A stretch of DNA of 64,000 nt from DASVHS01 sp038244815. Lineage in GTDB: Bacteria > Acidobacteriota > Thermoanaerobaculia > Gp7-AA8. The notes below the pieces were generated by a model. That model was not told the DNA's origin. It searched no databases and was given only the letters and a program-made list of their open reading frames with translations. A program made the translations under genes and the position numbers. Positions 44,233-52,281 of this stretch are shown piece by piece. How positions within the stretch are numbered: the stretch's first letter is position 1; each line of letters starts with the position of its first letter. The stretch covers positions 62,001-126,000 of the forward strand of contig JBBRTB010000009.1 of assembly GCA_038244815.1 (NCBI GenBank). Direction: 5' to 3'.

Positions 44233-45325
44233 ACGAAGGCCTCGGGCCTCGGGTCTCGGGCCTCAGAGCAGCCTCGATCCCGTAGACGATCTCCTTCTCC
44301 TTCACGTCGTCGGCGACGATGCACTCGCCGATTCTCCGCGGGAACACCATCACCCGCGACCGGCCGGTGTTCTTCTTGTCGTGTTCCGTCGCCGCGAGAA
44401 TCTGACGGGGGTCGAGCTTGGGGAGTGGTGACGGCTCGTAGATGCGGATGGCGCGCTCGATGCGGTCCGCCTCGTCGCGTGGCAGCAGTCCTCGCTTCAC
44501 AGCGATCGCGTTCGCGCCGATCATCCCCCAGGCCACGGCCTCGCCGTGTGTGATTCCCTCGTAGTGCATGGCCGCCTCGATCCCGTGCGCGATCGTGTGG
44601 CCGTAGTTCAGAAGGCGCCGCAGATCGGCCTCTCGTTCATCCGCAGACACGATGGCCGCCTTGACCTGGATGGCCTTCCTGACCATGCGATCGATCGTCG
44701 CCGACTCGCGCGCCACGACCAGGCCGCGTGACGACTCGAAGAGCTCGAAGAGCGACGGATCGCCGATGATCCCGCCCTTCATGGCCTCGTAGATCCCGCT
44801 GAGCAACTCGCGGTCGGACAGCGTTGTCAACGCAGCGGTGTCGCTGATGACCGCGCGGGGCGGGAAAAAGCTTCCGATGAGGTTCTTGCCCCGGGCGTGA
44901 TTGACCGCGAGCTTGCCGCCGAGCGAACTGTCGACCTGCGCGAGCAACGTCGTGGGGACGTGCACGAGATCGATTCCCCGCAGGAAGATCGACGCCGCGA
45001 ACCCCGCGGTGTCGCCGATCATCCCGCCGCCCACGACCACCGCCATCGAATCGCGTTTCGCTCCCCTGGCCAGCAGCTCCGTGACGATCTGCTCGGCGGT
45101 GGCCATCGTCTTGTGCGACTCCCCCTCCCGCATCGTGACGATGTCCGCCGGGGGCTGGAACGACTCGGCGATGCGCTTGCCGAAGCGCGACTGCAGCGCG
45201 TCCGAGGTGATCACGAACACGCGGCCTCGCGCATCCAGGATCGATCCCGTGCGTCCGAGGATATTGCGTCCCACGTAGACCGGGTACGACGCGCTGGCCT
45301 GGTTGATGGTGATGAACGGGTCCAT
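44216..45325 (-). CDS. aroB: 3-dehydroquinate synthase
   Basis: The second step of the shikimate pathway, NAD- and metal-dependent. It has 369 residues. Family motifs are VVGGGMIGDTAGFAASIFLR, HVPTTLLAQVDSSLGGKLAV, KNLIGSFFPP, and the metal-binding LLNYGHTIAHGIEA with YEGITHGEAVAWGM. The last 17 residues (ALRPETRGPRPSSKRRA) are not part of the enzyme core and come mostly from a 7-mer repeat array. The start ATG is at 45325, just inside the neighbouring large inverted repeat. Confidence 0.96.
   Translation of the reverse strand: MDPFITINQASASYPVYVGRNILGRTGSILDARGRVFVITSDALQSRFGKRIAESFQPPADIVTMREGESHKTMATAEQIVTELLARGAKRDSMAVVVGGGMIGDTAGFAASIFLRGIDLVHVPTTLLAQVDSSLGGKLAVNHARGKNLIGSFFPPRAVISDTAALTTLSDRELLSGIYEAMKGGIIGDPSLFELFESSRGLVVARESATIDRMVRKAIQVKAAIVSADEREADLRRLLNYGHTIAHGIEAAMHYEGITHGEAVAWGMIGANAIAVKRGLLPRDEADRIERAIRIYEPSPLPKLDPRQILAATEHDKKNTGRSRVMVFPRRIGECIVADDVKEKEIVYGIEAALRPETRGPRPSSKRRA
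44238..44266. repeat. heptamer array at the 3' end of aroB
   Basis: GGCCTCG/GGCCTCG/GGTCTCG/GGCCTCA 7-mers, in frame on the aroB strand, encoding RPETRGPRP. It belongs to the same family as 45331-45406, which flanks the other end of aroB. Confidence 0.65.
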
Positions 45326-45330
45326 GAGTC

Positions 45331-45406
45331 AGGCCTCGGGCCTCCGGCCTCGGGCCTCGGACTCGGGGCGGCGGTACCGAGGCCCGAGGCCTGCGGCCCG
45401 AGGCCT
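45331..45406. repeat. 30-base-arm heptamer inverted repeat between aspS and aroB
   Basis: The arms at 45331-45360 and 45377-45406 match at 28 of 30 positions as complements and are built of GGCCTCG/GGCCTCC units. The right arm overlaps the aspS stop codon. It is the largest member of the repeat family in this window and could form a very stable RNA stem. Confidence 0.8.
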
Positions 45407-47144
45407 ATTGTTTGATCGCAATCCCGAGCTCATCGAGTTGTTTCTGATCGACGGAAGACGGTGCGTCGCTCATCAGGTCCTGGGCTCGGGCCGTCTTGGG
45501 GAAGGCGATGACGTCACGCAACGACTCTGCCCGTGCCATCAGCATGACCATGCGGTCGACACCGAGGGCGATGCCGCCGTGCGGCGGCGCGCCATAACGG
45601 AAGGCATCGAGCAAAAATCCAAAGCGATCCTGCGCCTCGCTCTTGCTGATGCCGAGCGCCTGGAACATGCGCTGCTGGATCTCGGCGCGGTTGATGCGGA
45701 TGCTGCCGCCCCCAAGCTCCAGGCCGTTGAGCACGACGTCGTAGGCGCGGGCCAGCGTGTTGCCTGGATCGCTCTCCATCTTGTCGATGTCGTCGACGGC
45801 CGGCGCGGTGAACGGGTGATGGCGCGCGAAGTATCGCTGCGACTCCTCGTCCCATTCGAAGAGCGGAAAGTTCGTAACCCACAGAAACTTCCACGACTCG
45901 GCGGGGATCAGGCCCTGCTCCCTGGCGACGCGCAGCCGCAGTGCACCGAGCACGTCCCAGACCGTCTGCTGCTTGCCCGGGACGATGAGGGCGAGGTCGT
46001 TTTCGTTCGCCCGCAGGGCGACGCGCAGCGCGTCGAAGGCGGCATCGTCGAGAAACTTCTTCATCGACGAGCCCCGCTGGGCGTCGAACTTGATCCAGAT
46101 CAACCCGCCCGCGCCCAGCTTCTTCGCCTCTTCCGTCAGCGTGTCGATCTGCTTGCGCGACATCGACGCCCCGCCGGGCACGACGACGGCGCGCACGGTG
46201 GCGGCATTGCGGAACGGATCGAAGGCGATGGCCTGGGCCTCTTTGGTGATGTCGATGAGCTCCATGCCGAAGCGCAGATCGGGACGGTCGATGCCGAAGC
46301 GGTCCATTGCCTCCCGCCAGGTCATGCGCGGGAACGGCGTGGTCACCTGGATCCCCGCCAGCGGAAAGACGTCTTTGAACAGTCCTTCGATCAGGCCGAA
46401 GATGAACTCCTCGTCAATGAACGACGCTTCCACGTCGACCTGCGTGAACTCCGGCTGCCGGTCGCGGCGGAGGTCCTCGTCGCGGAAGCACTTCACGATC
46501 TGGAAGTAGCGGTCCATTCCCGCCACCATCAGCAGTTGCTTGAAGATCTGCGGCGACTGCGGCAGCGCGTAAAACATACCTTTGTGCACGCGGCTCGGTA
46601 CGAGATAGTCGCGCGCTCCTTCCGGCGTCGACTTCGTGAGGATAGGCGTCTCGATCTCCAGAAAGCCGTTGCGGTTCATGTAGTCGCGCACCGCGAACGT
46701 GACCCGGTGGCGGAGCACCAGATTGCGCGCCAGCGGCTGGCGGCGCAGATCGAGGACGCGATACTTGAGCCGCAGCTCCTCGGCCGCGTCGGTGTCGTCC
46801 TCGATGGCGAAGGGCGGCGTCTCGGAACGATTGAGGATCTCGATGTTCGAGGCCACCACTTCCACGTCGCCGGTCCCGAGGTTCGGATTCTTCTGCGCTT
46901 CGGCGCGCTCCTTCACTTCTCCGTCGATGCGCACGACGAACTCGGAGCGCAACTCCTTGGCCATGGCCACGACGTCCGCCGGTACGAACTTCTGGTCGGC
47001 CACGACCTGCACGACGCCGCTGCGGTCGCGTAGATCGACGAAGACCAGCTCACCGAAGTCGCGTTGCTTCGCCACCCATCCCGCAAGCGTGATCTTCTGT
47101 CCGGCGTTTTCTTTGCGGAGTGTGCCGGCGTACGTGCGATTCAT
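45405..47144 (-). CDS. aspS: aspartyl-tRNA synthetase
   Basis: A class II synthetase of bacterial type, 579 residues. The N-terminal OB anticodon-binding domain starts RTYAGTLRKENAGQKITLAG. Motif 2 is FRDEDLRRDRQPEFTQVDVE. The GAD insertion lies in the middle (about residues 290-410). Motif 3 is GGIALGVDRMVMLMAR. Whether it also charges tRNA-Asn depends on residues not decidable by eye and on whether asnS or gatCAB exist elsewhere. The start overlaps the gamma-carbonic-anhydrase gene by 4 bases. Confidence 0.96.
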   Translation of the reverse strand: MNRTYAGTLRKENAGQKITLAGWVAKQRDFGELVFVDLRDRSGVVQVVADQKFVPADVVAMAKELRSEFVVRIDGEVKERAEAQKNPNLGTGDVEVVASNIEILNRSETPPFAIEDDTDAAEELRLKYRVLDLRRQPLARNLVLRHRVTFAVRDYMNRNGFLEIETPILTKSTPEGARDYLVPSRVHKGMFYALPQSPQIFKQLLMVAGMDRYFQIVKCFRDEDLRRDRQPEFTQVDVEASFIDEEFIFGLIEGLFKDVFPLAGIQVTTPFPRMTWREAMDRFGIDRPDLRFGMELIDITKEAQAIAFDPFRNAATVRAVVVPGGASMSRKQIDTLTEEAKKLGAGGLIWIKFDAQRGSSMKKFLDDAAFDALRVALRANENDLALIVPGKQQTVWDVLGALRLRVAREQGLIPAESWKFLWVTNFPLFEWDEESQRYFARHHPFTAPAVDDIDKMESDPGNTLARAYDVVLNGLELGGGSIRINRAEIQQRMFQALGISKSEAQDRFGFLLDAFRYGAPPHGGIALGVDRMVMLMARAESLRDVIAFPKTARAQDLMSDAPSSVDQKQLDELGIAIKQ

Positions 47145-47659
47145 TGTGTGCGCAGATACTCGTTCTTGTATTCGACGTAGACGTGCCAGCCGCGGTTCAT
47201 CCGCTCCAGCTCCTCGGGCTTGAGCTCACGCTTGATGCGCGCGGGGACGCCGGCGACCAATGTTCGGGGCGGTACGTCCATCCCTTCCTGAACGACCGAG
47301 CCGGCGGCGACCAGCGAATACTCGCCGATGGTGGCGTGGCTGAGGACTTTGGCGCCGATGCCGATGAGTGCGCCGCGCTGGATCGTGCAGCCGTGGATGA
47401 CCGCCATATGTCCGATGGTGACCTCTTCGCCGACGATGGTCGGTCCGGTGCCCTGCTCGACGTGGACGACGGCGTTGTCCTGGATGTTCGTGCGTGGGCC
47501 GATGCGGATGTAGTTGATATCACCGCGCAACACCGCGCCGAACCAGATCGAGACATCGTCGCCGAGCTCGATGTCCCCGATGAGCGCGCAGTTTCCGGCC
47601 AGAAACACGCCCTTGCCCAGTCGCGGCTCTTTTCCCTGATAGGCACGGCGGACGATCAT
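47141..47659 (-). CDS. gamma-carbonic anhydrase family / left-handed beta-helix protein
   Basis: A 172-residue trimeric hexapeptide-repeat protein of the YrdA/PaaY/gamma-CA type. Repeats run from GNCALIGDIELGDDVSIWFG to GEYSLVAAGSVVQEG. Candidate metal ligands are the His in VVHVEQG and the two His in IGHMAVIHGC, matching the three-His zinc site. Many members have no measurable anhydrase activity, so the reaction is uncertain. It precedes aspS in a coupled pair. Confidence 0.9.
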   Translation of the reverse strand: MIVRRAYQGKEPRLGKGVFLAGNCALIGDIELGDDVSIWFGAVLRGDINYIRIGPRTNIQDNAVVHVEQGTGPTIVGEEVTIGHMAVIHGCTIQRGALIGIGAKVLSHATIGEYSLVAAGSVVQEGMDVPPRTLVAGVPARIKRELKPEELERMNRGWHVYVEYKNEYLRTQ

Positions 47660-47705
47660 AAGCCGGCGACTTTAGCACAGCACTATCGCCTAGAATCGAG
47701 GGCAC

Positions 47706-48416
47706 ATGGCTGACCGGATTCCGTTTCGCAACCGGGCCCGCGAGGTGTCGCGTCTGGAAGCATTCAGCGACGTCATCTTCGGCTTCGCCGTCTCACTGCT
47801 GGTCGTATCGCTGGAGGCGCCGAAGAGCTACGCGGAGCTCATGGGGCTGATGCGCGGATTCACGCCCTTCGCCATCGCCTTCTTCCTCCTGATCGACGTG
47901 TGGTTCGAGCATCACCACTTCTTCCGGCGCTACGCGATCATCGATCAGACCGTCATCACGCTGAACACGCTGCTGCTGTTCGTGATCCTGTTCTACGTCT
48001 ACCCGCTCAAGTTCGTGTTCGTCATCGCAGTCGATGCGTTCTTCGGGCATCACCAGGCCATCACACCGCAGCAGGCTCCGGGACTCTTCGTCATCTACGG
48101 TCTCGGCTTTGCCGCGGTGTTCGTTCTCCTGGGACTGATGTACCGGCACGCCTGGCGTCTGCGCGACGAGCTCGGTCTCAACGAAGTCGAGCGGATCGAC
48201 ACGCTGGAAAGCGTCTACGACAACTTCATCACGGCGGGCTTCGGCATCACCTCGGCCATCCTCGGCTTCCTGCTGCCGCCGCGGCTCGTCGGGCTGGCCG
48301 GCCTTCTCTACTTCCTCATCTTCATTCCGAAGTCTCTGATTCCGGCACGGATGGGGGCGCGCCGGAGGGCCGCGGAATCGCGGATCCTCGACTCAGCGCC
48401 AGAGACGCCAGGTTGA
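47706..48416 (+). CDS. TMEM175 family (DUF1211) potassium channel-like protein
   Basis: A 236-residue membrane protein with about six spans. The family signature RLEAFSDVIFGFAVSLLVV is in the first span, where the FSD residues contribute to the pore. A histidine-rich turn (VWFEHHHFFRRY) follows the second or third span. The final span (GLLYFLIFIPKSLIPARM) ends in a basic tail. Bacterial members conduct K+ as tetramers; conduction here is inferred from the family. It is convergent with the MFS gene, overlapping by 24 bases. Confidence 0.87.
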   Translation: MADRIPFRNRAREVSRLEAFSDVIFGFAVSLLVVSLEAPKSYAELMGLMRGFTPFAIAFFLLIDVWFEHHHFFRRYAIIDQTVITLNTLLLFVILFYVYPLKFVFVIAVDAFFGHHQAITPQQAPGLFVIYGLGFAAVFVLLGLMYRHAWRLRDELGLNEVERIDTLESVYDNFITAGFGITSAILGFLLPPRLVGLAGLLYFLIFIPKSLIPARMGARRRAAESRILDSAPETPG

Positions 48417-49595
48417 CGCGCCCCACACGATGGCGAACAGCAATGCCGCCGAGGCCGTGATCATGGTCGCGGCCACCGGACCGATCCGGTCGGCAGCTAC
48501 GCCGGCGAACACGCTGGAGATGCTCATGGTCAGCGTCACGAACCCATAGTCTGCCGCAAAGACGCGCCCTCGAATGTAATCGGGAGTCTCGCGCTGCAGG
48601 CCGTAGGTGGACACCTGCCACGATGCGCCGCCGCCGAGGTGCGCGAGAAAGATGGCCATGAGGCCGAGACCGAGCGTGGGCGACAAAGCGAGTGCGGTGT
48701 AGCCGCCGCCGAAAAGCAGCACGCACCAGACGATGGAACGGTATTGAGCGTCGTCGCTGGGGGCAATCGCGCGGATCAGGAACGGACCGAACAGCGCGCC
48801 CAGCCCGCGCGCCGCGAAGAGAAGCCCGATACCGAGCGCGCCGGCCTTGAAGACCTGCCGGCCGAAGACGCTGAGCATGGCCACGACGCCCGCGGCAATC
48901 CCATATCCCCCCTTCGTCGTCAGCAGCGCCAGCACGCGCGGATGTGAGCGCGCGTAGCGGAACGTCTGGCGAATCGACTCGACGAGCGGCGGTCGCTCGT
49001 GATGAGCACCCCGCTCTTCGGAAAACGAGATGCGCATGCGCCAGAGCACGGCCGCGGAAAGGAGAAAACTGGCGGAATCGACCAGAAACGAGATGTCGCG
49101 TCCGAACCTCGCGGTGACCAGGCCGCCGATGGCCGCTCCGGCCGCGAGCATCGTTCCCCACGTCGATCCCATGAGGACAGTGGCGGGTCCGAGCTCATCG
49201 GGTGCCACGATGTTCGGCAGGGCCGCCTGCGACGCCGGCTCGAAGTAGGCGGAGCCGATCGAGATCACCACCACGCCGGCGAAGGCGAACGGCAGCGTCG
49301 CAGGCGTGCGTGCCAGCAGCGGCACCAGACATGCGCCCGTTCGCACCAGGTCCACGACGATCATCAGCCTGCGCCGGTCGACGCGATCGATCACGTGTCC
49401 GGCCAGTGGCGTAAAGAGGAAGATGGGCAGTGACTGGCAGAGCAGCATCATCGCCGCCAGCGTGGCCGAGCCGGTCAGTTGCAGGACCAGATCGAGCAGC
49501 GCCACGGTGAGAAACCAGTCGCCGCCCAGAGAGATCAGTGCGCCCGTATAGAGCAGCCGGAATTCACGGTTGTGGCGGAGCAGGCGCCAGTACAT
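48393..49595 (-). CDS. MFS transporter (EntS/MFS_3-like)
   Basis: A 400-residue permease with about 12 spans. The start NREFRLLYTGALISLGGDWF, and the loop-2 motif LAGHVIDRVDRRRLMIVVD between spans 2 and 3, are typical of the MFS. The central cytoplasmic loop is near residue 195. Substrate is unknown; related transporters export small molecules or drugs. It starts 1 base after the folA stop, so it is probably co-transcribed with thyA-folA. Confidence 0.9.
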   Translation of the reverse strand: MYWRLLRHNREFRLLYTGALISLGGDWFLTVALLDLVLQLTGSATLAAMMLLCQSLPIFLFTPLAGHVIDRVDRRRLMIVVDLVRTGACLVPLLARTPATLPFAFAGVVVISIGSAYFEPASQAALPNIVAPDELGPATVLMGSTWGTMLAAGAAIGGLVTARFGRDISFLVDSASFLLSAAVLWRMRISFSEERGAHHERPPLVESIRQTFRYARSHPRVLALLTTKGGYGIAAGVVAMLSVFGRQVFKAGALGIGLLFAARGLGALFGPFLIRAIAPSDDAQYRSIVWCVLLFGGGYTALALSPTLGLGLMAIFLAHLGGGASWQVSTYGLQRETPDYIRGRVFAADYGFVTLTMSISSVFAGVAADRIGPVAATMITASAALLFAIVWGASTWRLWR

Positions 49596-50096
49596 TCAGT
49601 CGCTGCTGCGCGCGTACGTCAGGAACGAATATGGATGGGGATTCCGCTCGTCCGCTTCGTGGTGCTCCGAGTCGACCAGGCGCCACTCGTTGACGTCGTC
49701 GAATTCGGGAAAGAACGTATCGCCCTCCGGCTCTGTATGGACCCGGGTCAGATACATGCGGTCGGCGCGGTGGATGGCCTGGTTGAAAATCTCCGCGCCC
49801 CCACCGATGAAGATCTCGCCGTCACCTGATGCCTCCGCCTTGCCGATCGCCTCATCGAGCGAGCGGGCGATGGCAACGCCCTCCGGAGCAAGCTCCGCGC
49901 TGCGTGTGATGACCACGGTAATGCGGCCCGGCAGAGCCTTGCCGATCGATTCGAATGTGCGCCGCCCCATCAGCAGGTGATGCCCGCTGGTCAGCGCTTT
50001 GAACCACTTCAGATCCGCCGGCATGTGCCAGGGAAGCTGGTTATCACGGCCGATCACGTTGTTGTCGGCCACGGCGGCGATGATCGAGAGTGTCAT
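49596..50096 (-). CDS. folA: dihydrofolate reductase
   Basis: Regenerates tetrahydrofolate from the dihydrofolate produced by ThyA. Start at the ATG at 50096 (MTLSIIAAVADNNVIGRDNQ), giving 166 residues; the longer frame to 50453 is an anti-thyA artefact. LPWHMPADLKWFKALT contains the catalytic acidic residue. MGRRTFESIG and the NADPH-binding IFIGGGAEIFNQAI follow. The start overlaps the thyA stop (ATGA), the classical thyA-folA coupling. Confidence 0.97.
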   Translation of the reverse strand: MTLSIIAAVADNNVIGRDNQLPWHMPADLKWFKALTSGHHLLMGRRTFESIGKALPGRITVVITRSAELAPEGVAIARSLDEAIGKAEASGDGEIFIGGGAEIFNQAIHRADRMYLTRVHTEPEGDTFFPEFDDVNEWRLVDSEHHEADERNPHPYSFLTYARSSD

Positions 50097-50887
50097 ACAG
50101 CGATGGGCGCCTTGATGCCCGGATGCGGATCGTAGTTTTCGAGCGTGAAGTCGCTGAATCGAAAATCGAAGATCGATTTCACGTCCGGATTCAGCTTCAT
50201 CGAGGGCAGCGGCCGGGGCTGCCGCTCGAGCTGCAGCCTGGCCTGCTCCAGGTGGTTGGTGTAGAGGTGAGCGTCGCCGAGCACGTGCACGAAGTCGCCT
50301 GGCCTGAGACCGCAGACCTGCGCCACCATCATCGTCAGCAGTGCGTACGAGGCGATATTGAACGGTACGCCGAGGAACACGTCGGCGCTGCGCTGGTACA
50401 TGAGACAGGAGAGCCTGCCGCCGGCGATGTAGAACTGAAACAGAGCGTGGCACGGTGCCAGGGCCATCTTGTCGATGTCACCCACGTTCCACGCGCTCAC
50501 GATCAGACGGCGGGAGTCGGGATTGCGCCTGATTTGATCGATGACCTGGCTGATCTGGTCGATGTGCCGTCCGTCCGCCGCGGGCCACGATCGCCATTGA
50601 TATCCGTAGACCGGCCCGAGATCGCCGCCGTCATCGGCCCACTCGTCCCAGATCGTGACCTTGTTCTCGCGCAGAAAGCTCACATTCGTGTCGCCGCGCA
50701 AAAACCACAGCAGCTCGTAGATGATCGACCGCAGGTGCACCTTCTTCGTCGTCACCAGCGGGAACCCGGCGTCGAGATCGAACCGCAACTCGTAGCCGAA
50801 GACGCTCAGCGTCCCGGTCCCCGTGCGATCGGACTTCTCCGCTCCGTGGTCGAGGATATGGCGGACGAGCGAAAGGTATTGCTGCAT
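50093..50887 (-). CDS. thyA: thymidylate synthase (ThyA type)
   Basis: Converts dUMP to dTMP with methylenetetrahydrofolate. It has 264 residues, the standard short bacterial length. RTGTGTLSVFGYELRFDLDA starts the fold. The catalytic cysteine is in LAPCHALFQFYI. YQRSADVFLGVPFNIASYAL and the folate-binding end (APIAV) are typical. A structured palindromic repeat fills the gap to the divergent lysA. Confidence 0.97.
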   Translation of the reverse strand: MQQYLSLVRHILDHGAEKSDRTGTGTLSVFGYELRFDLDAGFPLVTTKKVHLRSIIYELLWFLRGDTNVSFLRENKVTIWDEWADDGGDLGPVYGYQWRSWPAADGRHIDQISQVIDQIRRNPDSRRLIVSAWNVGDIDKMALAPCHALFQFYIAGGRLSCLMYQRSADVFLGVPFNIASYALLTMMVAQVCGLRPGDFVHVLGDAHLYTNHLEQARLQLERQPRPLPSMKLNPDVKSIFDFRFSDFTLENYDPHPGIKAPIAV

Positions 50888-50903
50888 GATGCGATTCTAC
50901 GAC

Positions 50904-50991
50904 GTCATTCCGAGCGCAGAGCGCGAGGAATCTGGGTGGGGGAATCGCTCCACCACCCAGATTCCTCGCCGTCTTCGCGGCTCGGAATGAC
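50904..50991. repeat. compound palindromic repeat between thyA and lysA
   Basis: Outer arms GTCATTCCGAGC (50904-50915) and its complement (50980-50991) enclose inner arms CGAGGAATCTGGGTGG (50924-50939) and its complement (50953-50968). This layout is that of a dispersed palindromic intergenic element whose ends begin with (G)TCATTCCGAGC and contain GAGGAATCT, a type I have seen in several bacterial phyla. Only one copy is in this window. Confidence 0.75.
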
Positions 50992-51012
50992 AGTGTAAGA
51001 TTCCGGCCCTTG

Positions 51013-52281
51013 ATGGAGTTTCGAGATGGCGTCCTCCACATCGGCGGTATTCCGGTCGGCGACCTGGTCAGCCGTTTCGGCACGCCGCTCTACGTTTACG
51101 ACGCCTCGGCGATCCTCGGACAGATCGCCAGAGTAAAGCGGGCTTTCTCCTCGCTGCCGTTCCGGCCGTTCTATGCCATGAAGGCGAACAGCAACGTGGC
51201 CATCCTTCGGCTGATCCGGGAGCACGGCTTCGGCTGCGACGCGGTCTCACCCGGTGAGATCTTTCTCGCGGAAAAGGCCGGGTATACGGCCGAGGAGATC
51301 TGGTTTACGTGCTCGAATGTGTCCGACGAGGACCTGCGGGCCATCCCCGATCCGCGAATCGTCATCAACGTCAACTCGATGTCGGAGATTCACCGTTGCA
51401 TCGCGCTGGAACTGCCGAATCCGATCGCCCTGCGTGTGAATCCGGATGTGGGAGCGGGACATCACCACGACGTGGTGACCGCGGGCGGCGGAGTGAAGTT
51501 CGGCATCGACGCCGCCGAGGTGGATGACGCCCGGATCATCGTCGAGGACTCCGGGCGCCACGTCGTCGGTCTGCACGCGCACATCGGATCGGGCATCGAC
51601 TCGATCGATCCCCTGATCGAGGCGGCGCGGCGGCTGGTCGAGCTGGCGCCCGGCTTCGAGCATTTGAAGTGGATCAATTTCGGCGGCGGAATCGGCGTCC
51701 CCTACCGGCCCGGCGAACGGGAGTTCCCGATCGACGAATACGGCCGCGAACTGGATGCGGTGGCCGGCGGCATGATGCGCTCGCGCGGACTCACGGCCAT
51801 CCTCGAGCCCGGGCGTTACGTCGTGGCCTCGTCGGGCTTGCTCATCGCCCGCGTCACCGCGAAGAAGATCAGCACCGGTACCGACTGGATCGGAGTCGAT
51901 ACGGGATTCAACCACCTGGTGCGCCCGTCGAAGTACGGCGCGTATCACCACATCGTCAACGCCACCCGTGGCTCAGCGGCATCGTTGCGGGAGACGTTCG
52001 ACGACTCGAAGATGACGGAGGAGGTCGTGGTGGCCGGAAATCTGTGCGAGTCGGGCGACGTCTTTACGCGAGACGGTGACGGCAACCCGATCACGCGCCA
52101 TATCGACCGTACGTCCGTCGGTGACCTGATCGTCCTGTGCGAGGCAGGCGCGTACGGCTTCTCCATGGGCTCGCATTACAACGCCCGGCTCCTGCCGCCG
52201 GAGGTACTGGTGCAGGACGGGCGCGTGCGGTTGATCCGGGAGCGGCAGTCGCTTCACGATCTGATTCGAGGAATGGAATGA
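51013..52281 (+). CDS. lysA: diaminopimelate decarboxylase
   Basis: The last step of lysine synthesis, PLP-dependent. It has 422 residues from the ATG at 51013 (a TTG lies one codon upstream). The PLP lysine is in FRPFYAMKANSNVAILR near residue 58. The HIGSGIDSIDP and FGGGIGVPYRP motifs bind the PLP phosphate. CESGDVF and the C-terminal EAGAYGFSMGSHYN complete the active site across the dimer. No good Shine-Dalgarno is visible; a palindromic repeat lies about 20 bases upstream. It overlaps the next gene by 4 bases. Confidence 0.96.
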   Translation: MEFRDGVLHIGGIPVGDLVSRFGTPLYVYDASAILGQIARVKRAFSSLPFRPFYAMKANSNVAILRLIREHGFGCDAVSPGEIFLAEKAGYTAEEIWFTCSNVSDEDLRAIPDPRIVINVNSMSEIHRCIALELPNPIALRVNPDVGAGHHHDVVTAGGGVKFGIDAAEVDDARIIVEDSGRHVVGLHAHIGSGIDSIDPLIEAARRLVELAPGFEHLKWINFGGGIGVPYRPGEREFPIDEYGRELDAVAGGMMRSRGLTAILEPGRYVVASSGLLIARVTAKKISTGTDWIGVDTGFNHLVRPSKYGAYHHIVNATRGSAASLRETFDDSKMTEEVVVAGNLCESGDVFTRDGDGNPITRHIDRTSVGDLIVLCEAGAYGFSMGSHYNARLLPPEVLVQDGRVRLIRERQSLHDLIRGME

